Below the pieces are notes generated by a model. That model searched no databases. It was not told the DNA's origin and was given only the letters and a program-made list of their open reading frames with translations. 40,815 nucleotides of DNA from assembly GCF_013004645.1 (NCBI RefSeq), contig NZ_JABEME010000020.1:1-40815 (forward strand). The letters run 5' to 3'. Positions 32,454 through 40,697 of this stretch are shown here, one piece after another. Within the stretch, counting starts at the first letter, position 1. Every line of letters starts with the position of its first letter. The DNA is from Stenotrophomonas africana (GTDB taxonomy: Bacteria; Pseudomonadota; Gammaproteobacteria; Xanthomonadales; Xanthomonadaceae). The translations under genes were made by a program, and so were the position numbers.

Positions 32454-32459
32454 ATTGTC
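32454..32459 (-). promoter_or_regulatory. Candidate -10 element for a leaderless pnuC mRNA
   Basis: GACAAT on the minus strand ends 6 bases before the pnuC ATG and is followed by AGC, like the AATAGC before tsaD. A -35 element is not obvious. Confidence 0.3.
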
Positions 32460-32527
32460 ATGGATCCTGGTCACCGATGGAGACACTCGCGCTGGATCCA
32501 TTCCAGGCGCGGGTGGTCCGAGGCCCC

Positions 32528-32555
32528 AAAAAAAAGACCCCGCTTGCGCGGGGCC
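32528..32555 (-). terminator. Rho-independent terminator of the FadL-type gene
   Basis: Minus strand: GGCCCCGC GCAA GCGGGGTC followed by eight T, about 30 bp after the outer-membrane protein stop. A canonical strong terminator. Confidence 0.85.
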
Positions 32556-32586
32556 TCCTTCGCACTGCTTCAGGCAATCGCCGGAA

Positions 32587-34014
32587 TCAGAACTTGTACT
32601 GCAGCGAAGCCGCCAGCACGTCGCCGCTGACCTTGTACTTGCCGGTCACGGTGTTGGCCGTGGCCGAGGTCGAGTTGACGTTCGGATCCTTGGTGAACAG
32701 GTGGGTGTAGCCCACGCTGTATTCCATCTTGTCCGAAGCGGCGTAGGTCATACCCAGCGACAGCCACTTGCGGGTGGTGTCCGGCACGCGCACGTCGCGG
32801 TGGGCGTCGGTGGTCGGGGTCTGGTCATAAGCCAGGCCGCCACGCAGGGTCAGCTTGTCGTTCACGCGGAAATCGGTACCGATCGACGCGAAGGTGGTGT
32901 CGCGGTAGTGGAACGGCAGCACGCTGTCCGGCTGGTTGGAGTCGTAATCGACGACGACCTGGTCGAACTTGCTCCACGCGGTGCGGGTGACTTCGGCCAT
33001 GATCTGCCACTGGTCGTTCACGCGGTGGGTGAAGCCCACGGTGGCGCTGGCCGGCAGGGTGATGGTGGCGCGACCGTTGCTGTCGATGAAGGTGCCCGGG
33101 GCAGCCTGCGACAGGAACGCGGCAGCCTGCGGCGTCATGGTGAAGTCGGCCTTGCCGTCGGTGATCTTGTGCTCGACCTTCGAGCGGTAGCTGAAGGCGA
33201 TGTTGGTGCCTTCCACCGGGGTGACGGTCACGCCGAGGGTGTAGCCCACCGACACTTCATCACCCTTGATGCGCAGGTAGCCATCGGCGGTACCCGGCGA
33301 GAAGCCGAGCTGGGCGGCCTGGCGTGCAGCCGCCTGCGACGCCGCTGCGGCCTGGGCCGGAGTGCCACCCGCAGCCAGTACGCGCGCCGCAGCAGTGCGC
33401 TGGGCGCTGGCGTTGATCGCGGTGCCGCCGTCAACGGCGCTGGTCAGGTCGACGTTCAGGCGCTCGGCAAACACCGACGCACCGAACGAGAGGTACGGGT
33501 TGACGTCGTAGGAGAACGCGACGCCCAGGTCGATCGCCTGCAGCTCGGTCTTGACGCCGTTGTAGCGGCCGACCCAGTCGCGGTCATATTCGGTCTTGAA
33601 GCCGAACGGCACGGTCAGCGATGCACCGAAGTGCATGTTGTCGTTCTCGCCGAACGGCAGGTGGAAGTAGGCCGCCGGAACCGGGGCGATCATGCCGGCG
33701 TCGCCGCCGTTGCCGCCGGAAATCGGAGCGCCGTTGGCGTACTTGCCCTGGCCACGGAACTTGGCGCCGAAGCTGATGGCGCTGACGTCGCCCTGCAGCA
33801 TGGTGCCGTCGAGCAGGCGCATGGAGGCCGGGTTGGTGGCGATGACCGAGGCGTCGCCTTCGGTCGAAGTAGAGCCGGCGAACGCGCGGCCCAGGCCCTT
33901 GGCGCTGTTTTCCTTCAGCTGGAAGGCGGCAGCATTGGCATCGGCGGCGGCCAGCGCACCGGCAACGCCGACGGCCAGCAGGGTCAGTCGGGCAATGGTG
34001 GAAGCGGTTTGCAT
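32587..34014 (-). CDS. FadL/OmpP1/TodX-family outer membrane transport protein
   Basis: 475-residue outer-membrane beta-barrel of the FadL family, which imports long-chain fatty acids or other hydrophobic compounds. A signal peptide ends near residue 29. The mature N-terminus AAFQLKENSAKGLGRAFAGS is the hatch-domain start, and NPASM (61-65) is the family NPA motif. The chain ends in the C-terminal Phe typical of barrels (LQYKF). Residues about 200-236 are an Ala/Gln-rich helical insertion (TPAQAAAASQAAARQAAQ) in a surface or periplasmic loop, unusual for the family. A promoter with an operator-like palindrome lies upstream. Confidence 0.88.
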   Translation of the reverse strand: MQTASTIARLTLLAVGVAGALAAADANAAAFQLKENSAKGLGRAFAGSTSTEGDASVIATNPASMRLLDGTMLQGDVSAISFGAKFRGQGKYANGAPISGGNGGDAGMIAPVPAAYFHLPFGENDNMHFGASLTVPFGFKTEYDRDWVGRYNGVKTELQAIDLGVAFSYDVNPYLSFGASVFAERLNVDLTSAVDGGTAINASAQRTAAARVLAAGGTPAQAAAASQAAARQAAQLGFSPGTADGYLRIKGDEVSVGYTLGVTVTPVEGTNIAFSYRSKVEHKITDGKADFTMTPQAAAFLSQAAPGTFIDSNGRATITLPASATVGFTHRVNDQWQIMAEVTRTAWSKFDQVVVDYDSNQPDSVLPFHYRDTTFASIGTDFRVNDKLTLRGGLAYDQTPTTDAHRDVRVPDTTRKWLSLGMTYAASDKMEYSVGYTHLFTKDPNVNSTSATANTVTGKYKVSGDVLAASLQYKF

Positions 34015-34111
34015 CGTAGTTCTCTCTCCGGTAAGCGGTGATGTTGCTCTGTGTGCGCCTGCGCCCGGCAGGTCTTGAGACCCATCGGAGCGCGCCGGAT
34101 TCCCCTCCCGA

Positions 34112-34127
34112 CATACGACGCCGTATG
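34112..34127. promoter_or_regulatory. Operator-like palindrome in the FadL-type gene promoter
   Basis: CATACG ACGC CGTATG, a perfect 6-bp inverted repeat directly downstream of the -10 element on the minus strand, covering the expected transcription start. It fits a TetR-type regulator site such as those used for fatty-acid genes, but the binder is unknown. Confidence 0.45.
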
Positions 34128-34130
34128 CGA

Positions 34131-34158
34131 GTATTACCCAGAGCTGTTAATGAAACAA
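34131..34158 (-). promoter_or_regulatory. Promoter of the FadL-type gene
   Basis: On the minus strand, TTGTTT (34153-34158) and TAATAC (34131-34136) are 16 bp apart. This leaves a leader of about 110 bases before the start codon. Confidence 0.55.
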
Positions 34159-34240
34159 TAACAGCAGTGGCGGTTTTTTCGTCCCAAAAGCTGAACAGGA
34201 CAATCCCCGCCGCAAGCGCCCGCACGCTAGGCTAGTGCCC

Positions 34241-34933
34241 ATGTTCGTCTCCCTCCCGTCTCGCAAGAAGGCGGCCCTGCGCTGGGCCACGCCCGTGCTG
34301 TTTGCGGCACTGTGGCTGGCGTTCCTGTGGTCGATCTCGCGTCCGGACGATGCCCGCGGCAGTCTCTGGCTGGACTGGGGCGCCCTGTCCACCGGCCTGA
34401 CCCATCCACTGGACTGGTGGGCCACCCTGCAGGACGGCAGCGTGCTGCGCCTGTTCACCGCCCTGTTCCTGCACGCCGATTGGTCGCACCTGCTGGGCAA
34501 CCTGGTGTTCCTGCTGATCTTCGGCCTGCCTGCTGAGCGGGTGCTGGGGCCGTGGCGGTTGCTGCTGCTGTTCCTTGTAGGCGGTGCGGTATCGAACCTG
34601 GTGGCGATCTACACCATGGGCAGCCCGGACCAGATCATCATCGGTGCCAGCGGCGCGGTGTCGGCGCTGATCGGCGCCTATCTGGCCCTGTTCCCGGGCG
34701 CCCGGCTGGGCGTGGTGATCCCGCTCGGCCTGTTCCTGGAATTCGTGCGTGCCCCGGCCTACCTGCTGATCGGCGTCTGGGCCGCACTGCAGGTGGTGTT
34801 CGCCCATATCGGCCCCAGCTTCGGCATGGTGGCCTGGTGGGCGCACATCGGCGGCTTCGTGTTCGGCGTGGTGTACGGGGTCTACGTGCGGGCGGCCATC
34901 GCCCGCCGCCTGCGCAAGCGCCACGGCTTCTGA
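34241..34933 (+). CDS. Rhomboid family intramembrane serine protease
   Basis: 230-residue inner-membrane protein with about six or seven helices. The rhomboid catalytic dyad is intact: Ser137 in GASGAVSALIG and His202 in AHIGGFVFG. The upstream conserved region LFTALFLHADWSHLLGNLVF (72-91) is the family HxxxHxxxN-like part. It cleaves transmembrane proteins inside the bilayer; the substrate is unknown. The ATG at 34241 is preceded by TAGGCT seven bases upstream and no strong ribosome site, so the mRNA may be leaderless. A GTG at 34235 is an alternative start. It is divergent from the FadL-type gene. Confidence 0.9.
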   Translation: MFVSLPSRKKAALRWATPVLFAALWLAFLWSISRPDDARGSLWLDWGALSTGLTHPLDWWATLQDGSVLRLFTALFLHADWSHLLGNLVFLLIFGLPAERVLGPWRLLLLFLVGGAVSNLVAIYTMGSPDQIIIGASGAVSALIGAYLALFPGARLGVVIPLGLFLEFVRAPAYLLIGVWAALQVVFAHIGPSFGMVAWWAHIGGFVFGVVYGVYVRAAIARRLRKRHGF

Positions 34934-34939
34934 CGCCGG

Positions 34940-35012
34940 GTAGTGCCGGCCGCTGGCCGGCTCCACGCCCACCGGCCGGTTCGTAGATCAGTCGAGCAGG
35001 GCTCGACTCTGC
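34940..35012. repeat. Two REP palindromes between convergent genes
   Basis: GTAGTGCCGGCCGCTGGCCGGCT (34940-34962) and AGTCGAGCAGGGCTCGACTCTGC (34990-35012), between the rhomboid and CtpA-type stops. Confidence 0.65.
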
Positions 35013-35016
35013 AGAA

Positions 35017-36465
35017 TCAGGGCTTGGCCGGGGCCGGTGCGGGCTTTGCTTCCGGCTTGCTTTCCGCCTTCGGTTCGACCTTGGCTTCCGGCTTCGCCGC
35101 ACCGGCCTTCGCGGCCTTGGCCGCATCCGCCTTGGCGGCCTCGGCCTTCAACCGTGCGGCCACCGAGCCTGGGTTCTTCAGCTCGGCCAGCGCGTCGTTG
35201 ATCGGGCCATCGCCCGGCAGCACCGCACCGGCGTGGTAGCCCTCGGTGCCTTCGTCATCGCCGCGCAGATGGCCCGGCAGGGTCGCTTCGCTGTAGTCGC
35301 TCAGGCTGGCCGGCAGTGCATCTTCCGCCGGCGTCGCGGCCGGCTTCAGTTCAACGTCCGGCACGATGCCGGTGGCCTGGATCGACTTGCCGCTGGGCGT
35401 GTAATAGCGCGCAGTGGTCAGCTTCACCGAATCACCGTTGTCCAGCGGCAGCACGGTCTGCACCGAGCCCTTGCCGAAGGTTCGGCTGCCGACCACGCGC
35501 GCGCGCTTGTTGTCGCGCAGCGCGCCGGACAGCACTTCCGATGCGCTGGCCGAACCGGCATCGGCCAGCACCACCACCGGTGCGCCCTTCAGCAGGTCGC
35601 CCGGGGTCGCGTCAAACCGTGCATCGCTGATGCTGATGCGGCCACGGGTGCTGACGATGTTGCCCTTGTCGAGCAGATCATCGGCCACCTGCACCGCAGC
35701 GGTCAGCAGGCCACCCGGGTTGCTGCGCAGATCGAGCACCAGGCCCTTGAGCTGGCCACCGGCCTGCTTCTGCAACTGCTGCACCTGCTTCTGGAAGTCC
35801 GAACCGGTATCGGCCTGGAAGGTGCTCAGACGGATGTAGCCGTAGCCCGGTTCCAGCATGCGGCTCTTCACGCTGGTCACGCGAATGGTCTGGCGGGTCA
35901 GGCTCACGTCGAATGGCTTGGGCTTGCCTTCGCGCACAATGGTCAGCACTACCTTGCTGCCGGCCGGGCCACGCAGCGGTTCACTTGCATCAATGGCGCT
36001 GATCGGCTTGCCGTCGATGGCGATGATCAGGTCACCGGCGAGGATGCCGGCCTTGGCCGCCGGCGTGTCGTCGATCGGCGAAATGACCTTCATGCTGGCG
36101 TTGTCCGGCTGCTGCTGCAGCTCCACGCCGATGCCCTCGTAGGCACCGTTGGCCTGCTCGTCGAAGGCCTGCGCGTCTTCCTTGTTGAAGTAGGTGCTGT
36201 GCGGATCGAGGTCGAGCAGCAGGCCGCGCACGGCCGACTGCATCAGCTTCTTGTCATCGACCGGGTCGACATAGGCGGCGCGCACCGCGTTGTACACGGC
36301 CACGAAACGGCGGATTTCCTCCAGCGGCACCTTCGAGGTCACCGCCTCCTCGCTGTTCGCTGCCTGCCCGCTGGTTTCCTGGCTCGGGGCGGGCGCGGTC
36401 TGCTGCGCCCAGGACAGCGCTGGCAACAGGGCCAGCAAGAGGGTGGCGGTACGGGCTGCGCGCAT
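35017..36465 (-). CDS. S41-family carboxyl-terminal processing protease (CtpA type)
   Basis: 482-residue exported serine protease. A signal peptide ends near residue 20 (LSWA/Q). A PDZ domain occupies about 105-190 (GIGVELQQQ...AAKAGILAGDLIIAIDGKPI), followed by the S41 domain with VLDLRSNPGG (about 243-252). The Ser-Lys dyad can be placed at Ser307 (GSASASE) and Lys332 (GKGSVQ), 25 residues apart as in known members. The last 45 residues are a low-complexity Ala/Lys/Pro tail that is unlikely to fold. It is next to an EnvC-type gene on the same strand, a common pairing linked to cell-wall enzyme control. Confidence 0.92.
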   Translation of the reverse strand: MRAARTATLLLALLPALSWAQQTAPAPSQETSGQAANSEEAVTSKVPLEEIRRFVAVYNAVRAAYVDPVDDKKLMQSAVRGLLLDLDPHSTYFNKEDAQAFDEQANGAYEGIGVELQQQPDNASMKVISPIDDTPAAKAGILAGDLIIAIDGKPISAIDASEPLRGPAGSKVVLTIVREGKPKPFDVSLTRQTIRVTSVKSRMLEPGYGYIRLSTFQADTGSDFQKQVQQLQKQAGGQLKGLVLDLRSNPGGLLTAAVQVADDLLDKGNIVSTRGRISISDARFDATPGDLLKGAPVVVLADAGSASASEVLSGALRDNKRARVVGSRTFGKGSVQTVLPLDNGDSVKLTTARYYTPSGKSIQATGIVPDVELKPAATPAEDALPASLSDYSEATLPGHLRGDDEGTEGYHAGAVLPGDGPINDALAELKNPGSVAARLKAEAAKADAAKAAKAGAAKPEAKVEPKAESKPEAKPAPAPAKP

Positions 36466-36573
36466 GGATCACTCCTGTCGACGGTGGCATGGTGCCCAAG
36501 GCACATGCACCGATTATGCGCGAAGCACAGCTAAATTCCCGTTGAATCCAGCCCGCACGTGGCGGGCCGGGAT

Positions 36574-37872
36574 TCAGCGCCGCTGCAGCCAGCTGTCCGG
36601 ATTGACCGGCTGCCCGCCACGGCGCAGCTCGAAGTACAGCGCGGTCACGCCCTGGCCCCCGGAATTGCCGACCTTGGCCACCGCCTCGCCGCGGCTGACC
36701 CGCGCGCCGGCATCCTTCAGCAGGGTGTCGTTGTGGGCATACAGGCTCATGTAGCCATTGCCGTGGTCGACGATCAGGATCATGCCGTAGCCGGTCATCC
36801 AGTCGGAGAACACCACGGTGCCGTCGGCCACGGCGGTGACGGTGCTTCCGGCCGGGGCGCCGATCAGCACGCCGCTGCTGGTGCGGCCATCGGGCAGCTT
36901 GCCGCCGTAGCGGGCCAGCAGGTTGCCGGACAACGGCCAGCCCAGGCCACCGACCTTCGGGGCCGGTGCGGACGCCACCGCCGGCGGAACCTTGGTGGGC
37001 GGCGGCGGCCGCCCCTGTGCCGCGGCCTGGCGTGCGGCGCGCTCGGCAGCGGCCTTTTCGGCGGCGGCTCGACGTGCAGCCGCGCGACGCTCGGCCTCGG
37101 CGCGGGCCGCAGCAGCACGCAGATTGGCCAGCAGTGTTTCCAGCGCCTTGGCATCCTGGCCCAGCGCCTGTTCCTTCTCGCGCTGGTCCTTGAAGCGCTC
37201 GTCCAGCGAGGCCACGGTCTTTGCGCGATCGCGACGGTCGGCTTCCAGCGCCGCGGCCTGCTGCTTCTGGTCCTGCTGTGCACCCTGCAGCTTCTGCTTG
37301 CGCTCGGCGATCTGCGCCTGCAGCGCTTCCAGTTCCTTCAGGTCAGCGGTCAGCGTGGTGATGCGCTGTGCCCGCTCGCGCTGCAGGTAGCGGTGGTAGG
37401 CCAGGGCGCGATTGGCATCGGCCACCGTGTCCTGCGACAGCAGCAGCTTCAGGGGGGCGTGATTGCCCAGCTGATAGGCCGCCCGCAGCAGGCCAGCCAG
37501 TTCGCGGTGCTGCTGGGCGAGGTTGGCCTGCAGCGTGCTGCGGCGCTGTTCCGCCTCGGCCAGGGCCCTGCCCTGCTCGCGCAGCGCGGTTTCGGTCTGC
37601 GCAAGCGCACGGCCGGTGCGGGCCACCTTCTCATCGGCCTCGCGCAGCTGCTGCGAGGCCTGGCCACGCTGTCCCTCGATCTGCCGACGCTCCTGCGCCA
37701 CGCCCTTCAGCTCACTGCGCAGTTTCTGCAGCTTGCGCTCGGTCTCGCGGGTGGTCTGCGCTGCGCCCGGCAGCGGCAACGCCAAGGCGATCGCCAGCCC
37801 CAACAGCAGGCAGCGCCCGCCGCGTACGGCGGCGATGTGATGTCGGCGTGATGGGAAGGCGTTGTCGCGCAA
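36574..37872 (-). CDS. EnvC-type murein hydrolase activator (LytM/M23 fold, degenerate)
   Basis: About 432 residues: an export signal, a long coiled-coil (about 45-270, rich in Glu/Gln/Arg with repeats such as RKLQKLRSELKGVAQERRQI), an Ala/Arg/Pro linker, and a C-terminal M23/LytM domain (about 315-432). Key zinc ligands of active M23 enzymes are replaced: the first His-x3-Asp site reads SSGVLIG and the final His is Tyr in ALYFELR, while YAHN keeps one His. It therefore should activate amidases rather than cut peptidoglycan itself, as E. coli EnvC does. The start is uncertain: a TTG at 37872 after GGAAAG is likely, with an ATG at 37953 as alternative. Confidence 0.87.
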   Translation of the reverse strand: MRDNAFPSRRHHIAAVRGGRCLLLGLAIALALPLPGAAQTTRETERKLQKLRSELKGVAQERRQIEGQRGQASQQLREADEKVARTGRALAQTETALREQGRALAEAEQRRSTLQANLAQQHRELAGLLRAAYQLGNHAPLKLLLSQDTVADANRALAYHRYLQRERAQRITTLTADLKELEALQAQIAERKQKLQGAQQDQKQQAAALEADRRDRAKTVASLDERFKDQREKEQALGQDAKALETLLANLRAAAARAEAERRAAARRAAAEKAAAERAARQAAAQGRPPPPTKVPPAVASAPAPKVGGLGWPLSGNLLARYGGKLPDGRTSSGVLIGAPAGSTVTAVADGTVVFSDWMTGYGMILIVDHGNGYMSLYAHNDTLLKDAGARVSRGEAVAKVGNSGGQGVTALYFELRRGGQPVNPDSWLQRR

Positions 37873-37967
37873 GGGCTTTCCAGTGACTTCAGGCAGTTGC
37901 AGGGGGTACCGGGGAATGGTGACATCTCCGCACGCGGCCTGCCAGCCGCACATCCATCGAGGTCTCC

Positions 37968-38630
37968 ATGAAAACTCTTTCCATTCCGCTGCTGTTGGGC
38001 GTACTGCTGGCCACCGGGCCGGTCTGTGCCCAGGAGAACATCAGCAAGGTCAACGGCAGCATCAGCGCCGAAGCCGGCCAACGCTACGGCAAGCTCGACA
38101 CCGTCAACGGTGGTATCCGTGTCGGCGAAGGCGTCGAGACCGGCAGCATCGACACCGTCAACGGCGGGGTCAAGGTGGCCGACCGTGCACGCACCGGCAA
38201 GATCGAAACGGTCAACGGCGGTGTGCGCCTGGGCCGTGAGGTGATCGCGCGCGGCAGCGTCAGCACTGTCAACGGCAGCATCTTCACCGACCGCGGCACC
38301 CAGGTCGAAGGCGGCGTCGAAACCGTGAACGGCGGCATCGGCCTGGTCGAAAGCCGCGTCGGCAAGGACGTGGAGACCGTCAACGGTGACATCACCGTGG
38401 GCATCGGCTCGCAGGTCAACGGTGGCGTGCACGTACGCAAGCCGAACTTCAGCGTCTCGCTGACCGCCAGCCGCAAACCACGCGTGATCATCGGCCCGAA
38501 TGCCGTGGTCAACGGCCCCCTGCAGTTCGAACGTGAGGTGGTGCTGTACGTACACCGCAGCGCCCGCATCGGGCCGGTCACCGGCGCCGAGCCGATCCCG
38601 TTCGACACCGAAACCGCTCCGGCGGACTGA
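37968..38630 (+). CDS. Exported TVNGG-repeat protein, predicted beta-solenoid
   Basis: 220-residue protein with a signal peptide (residues 1-21, PVCA/Q). Residues about 24-155 consist of seven repeats of 18-20 residues, each with the core (I/V)xTVNG(G/S)(I/V)xVG, for example LDTVNGGIRVGEGVETGS and IETVNGGVRLGREV. Such a regular valine/isoleucine-Asn-Gly pattern predicts a right-handed beta-solenoid, as in polymer-forming bactofilin-like domains. The end (KPRVIIGPNAVVNGPLQFER) continues the same pattern. The location is periplasm or outside. GAGG lies about 8 bases before the ATG. It begins 95 bp from the EnvC-type gene, divergently, and is followed on the same strand by an M28 peptidase. Function unknown. 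Confidence 0.82.
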   Translation: MKTLSIPLLLGVLLATGPVCAQENISKVNGSISAEAGQRYGKLDTVNGGIRVGEGVETGSIDTVNGGVKVADRARTGKIETVNGGVRLGREVIARGSVSTVNGSIFTDRGTQVEGGVETVNGGIGLVESRVGKDVETVNGDITVGIGSQVNGGVHVRKPNFSVSLTASRKPRVIIGPNAVVNGPLQFEREVVLYVHRSARIGPVTGAEPIPFDTETAPAD

Positions 38631-38716
38631 GCGCACCGCGCCTTCGGGTTCGGTGATACTCGCTGACACCGGCCGTGCACGACGCGCGGCTGCCCTTTGT
38701 TACCCAGGAATCGACG

Positions 38717-40432
38717 ATGCCCCGCAAACTCCTCCTGTGCCTGGCCGCTGCGGCCGCGCTCAGTGCCTGCAAAGGCGAAGACACCCCGGCCGCCGCGCCA
38801 GCCACCGACACCGCTGCAGCGAAGCCGGCCGCCCATCAGTTCTCCCCGGAGATCAACGCCGGCGACTTCGCCGAGATGGTCAAGACGCTGGCTTCGGACG
38901 AATTCGAAGGCCGCGCCCCAGGCAGCAAGGGCGAGGAGCTGACGGTCAACTACATCCGCGACCAGATGCAGCGCATCGGCCTGCAGCCCGGCAACGGCGA
39001 CAGCTGGTTCCAGGATGTGCCGATGACCGAAACCACGGCCGACGAGTCGACCGTGCTGAAGATCACCCAGGGCGGCAAGACCACCGAACTGAAGTTCGGC
39101 ACCGACATGGTGGTGGGTACCCGTACCGGCCAGGCCGAGGTGAAGGTCGATGCCAGCGACCTGGTGTTCGTCGGCTACGGCGTCGACGCGCCGGAGCAGA
39201 AGTGGAACGACTACGCCGGCCAGGACTGGAAGGGCAAGACGGTGGTCATGTTCGTCAATGACCCGGGCTTCCATGTCGATGACGCGAAGCTGTTCGACGG
39301 CAAGCGCATGACCTACTACGGCCGCTGGACCTACAAGTTCGAGGAAGCTGCGCGCAAGGGCGCCGCTGCCGCGCTGATCGTGCACGACACCGCCGGCGCG
39401 TCCTACGGCTGGGACGTGGTGAAGAACTCCTGGGCGGGCCCGCAGTACGACCTGCCGGCCAAGGATGACCCGGAAGCCCGCATTCCGGTGCAGGGCTGGC
39501 TGAGTGCCGACGCCGCCAAGGCACTGTTCGCCGGTGCCGGCCTGGACCTGGCGCAGGCCTACAAGGACGCCAGCAAGCGCGGCTTCAAGCCGGTGCCGCT
39601 GAAGGCCACCGCTGCGGTCGACCTGAAGAGCCAGATCGCGCAGAAGCAGTCGCGCAACGTGGTGGGCGTGCTGCCGGGCAGCAAGCGTGCCGACGAGGCC
39701 GTGCTGTACATGGCGCACTGGGATCACCTGGGCAAGCATGAGGGTGAGACCGGCGACAACATCTACAACGGGGCGGTCGACAACGCGACCGGCGTGGCCG
39801 GCATCCTCGAGGTGGCTGAAGCGATGGCCCACCAGGAGCCGAAGCCGGAGCGTTCGGTGGTGTTCCTGGCGGTGACCCTGGAAGAATCCGGCCTGCTGGG
39901 CTCGAAGTACTACGTTGCCCATCCGACCTTCCCGCTGGACAAGATCGCCGGTGTGATCAACATCGACGCGATGTCGGTGGCCGGCCGTGCGAAGGACGTG
40001 ACCGTCACCGGCTTTGGCAGCTCGGAGCTGGAGGACATCCTCAAGCCGCTGGCCGCCGCCCAGGACCGCACCCTGCACGGCGAGACCTCGGTGCAGAGCG
40101 GCTTCTACTTCCGCTCGGATCACTTCAACTTCGCCAAGGCCGGTGTGCCGGCCCTGTACGCCGATGGTGGCGAGGATCTGCGAGAGGGTGGCGTGGACGC
40201 CGGCCGCAAGGCTGCGGCGGACTACGGTGCCAACCGCTACCACGGCCCGAAGGATGAGTTCGATGCAGCCACCTGGAAGCTGGACGGCACCGTCGAGGAC
40301 CTGCAGCTGATGTACGGCGTGGGCAAGGAACTGGCCGGTGGCGATCGCTGGCCGAACTGGTATGCAGGCAACCCGTTCAAGGCGGCCCGCGACGCGATGA
40401 TGAAGGACAAGACCCCGGCCGCAGCAAAGTAG
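38717..40432 (+). CDS. M28-family metallopeptidase (aminopeptidase) lipoprotein
   Basis: 571-residue zinc peptidase. The signal sequence ends in a lipobox (ALSAC, Cys18), so it is probably lipid-anchored. A protease-associated (PA) domain is inserted at about 140-290. The M28 catalytic part starts with MAHWDHLG, where the first ligand motif is HxD in place of the common HYDHLG. Further ligands are in NGAVDNATGVAGILE, the Glu pair in LEESGLLGS, the Asp in NIDAMS and the final His in RSDHFNFAKAGVPAL. The ATG at 38717 follows GGAATCGACG. Members remove N-terminal amino acids from peptides outside the cytoplasm. A REP and a strong terminator follow. Confidence 0.9.
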   Translation: MPRKLLLCLAAAAALSACKGEDTPAAAPATDTAAAKPAAHQFSPEINAGDFAEMVKTLASDEFEGRAPGSKGEELTVNYIRDQMQRIGLQPGNGDSWFQDVPMTETTADESTVLKITQGGKTTELKFGTDMVVGTRTGQAEVKVDASDLVFVGYGVDAPEQKWNDYAGQDWKGKTVVMFVNDPGFHVDDAKLFDGKRMTYYGRWTYKFEEAARKGAAAALIVHDTAGASYGWDVVKNSWAGPQYDLPAKDDPEARIPVQGWLSADAAKALFAGAGLDLAQAYKDASKRGFKPVPLKATAAVDLKSQIAQKQSRNVVGVLPGSKRADEAVLYMAHWDHLGKHEGETGDNIYNGAVDNATGVAGILEVAEAMAHQEPKPERSVVFLAVTLEESGLLGSKYYVAHPTFPLDKIAGVINIDAMSVAGRAKDVTVTGFGSSELEDILKPLAAAQDRTLHGETSVQSGFYFRSDHFNFAKAGVPALYADGGEDLREGGVDAGRKAAADYGANRYHGPKDEFDAATWKLDGTVEDLQLMYGVGKELAGGDRWPNWYAGNPFKAARDAMMKDKTPAAAK

Positions 40433-40451
40433 AGTCGAGCCTTGCTCGACT
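40429..40451 (+). repeat. GTAG-type REP overlapping the M28 peptidase stop
   Basis: GTAGAGTCGAGCCTTGCTCGACT. The GTAG head provides the TAG stop codon of the peptidase gene. Confidence 0.7.
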
Positions 40452-40467
40452 GAACTTCGTTGAGGTC

Positions 40468-40500
40468 AAAGCGGCGCCCCTTGGGGCGCCGCTTTTTTTT
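40468..40500 (+). terminator. Rho-independent terminator after the M28 peptidase gene
   Basis: AAAGCGGCGCCCC TT GGGGCGCCGC followed by eight T; a strong, canonical terminator. Confidence 0.9.
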
Positions 40501-40512
40501 GCGTGGCTAACC

Positions 40513-40676
40513 GCCCCGCCGCTGGTAGGCGCCACGGTTGGTGGGTGCCAACGGACCCGCTGCTGGTGGGTGCCAACCTCGGTTGGCACCGCTCTCCGCG
40601 GAGACCATCTCATCCACGCATGGCGTGGATCTGCCGGGCAATGCAACGCCATCGGGTTGCCGGCCAGCCGCCGGCA
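40513..40676. repeat. Cluster of diverse short palindromes before the rRNA operon end
   Basis: The 200-bp stretch between the two terminators holds no gene but several palindromes: GGTGGGTGCCAACCTCGGTTGGCACC (about 40565-40590, a GGTTGGCACC class with a partial copy upstream), ATCCACGCATGGCGTGGAT (40612-40630, as at 17580) and TTGCCGGCCAGCCGCCGGCA near 40656-40676. Confidence 0.6.
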
Positions 40677-40697
40677 CGACCCAATTTACTGCGCACA

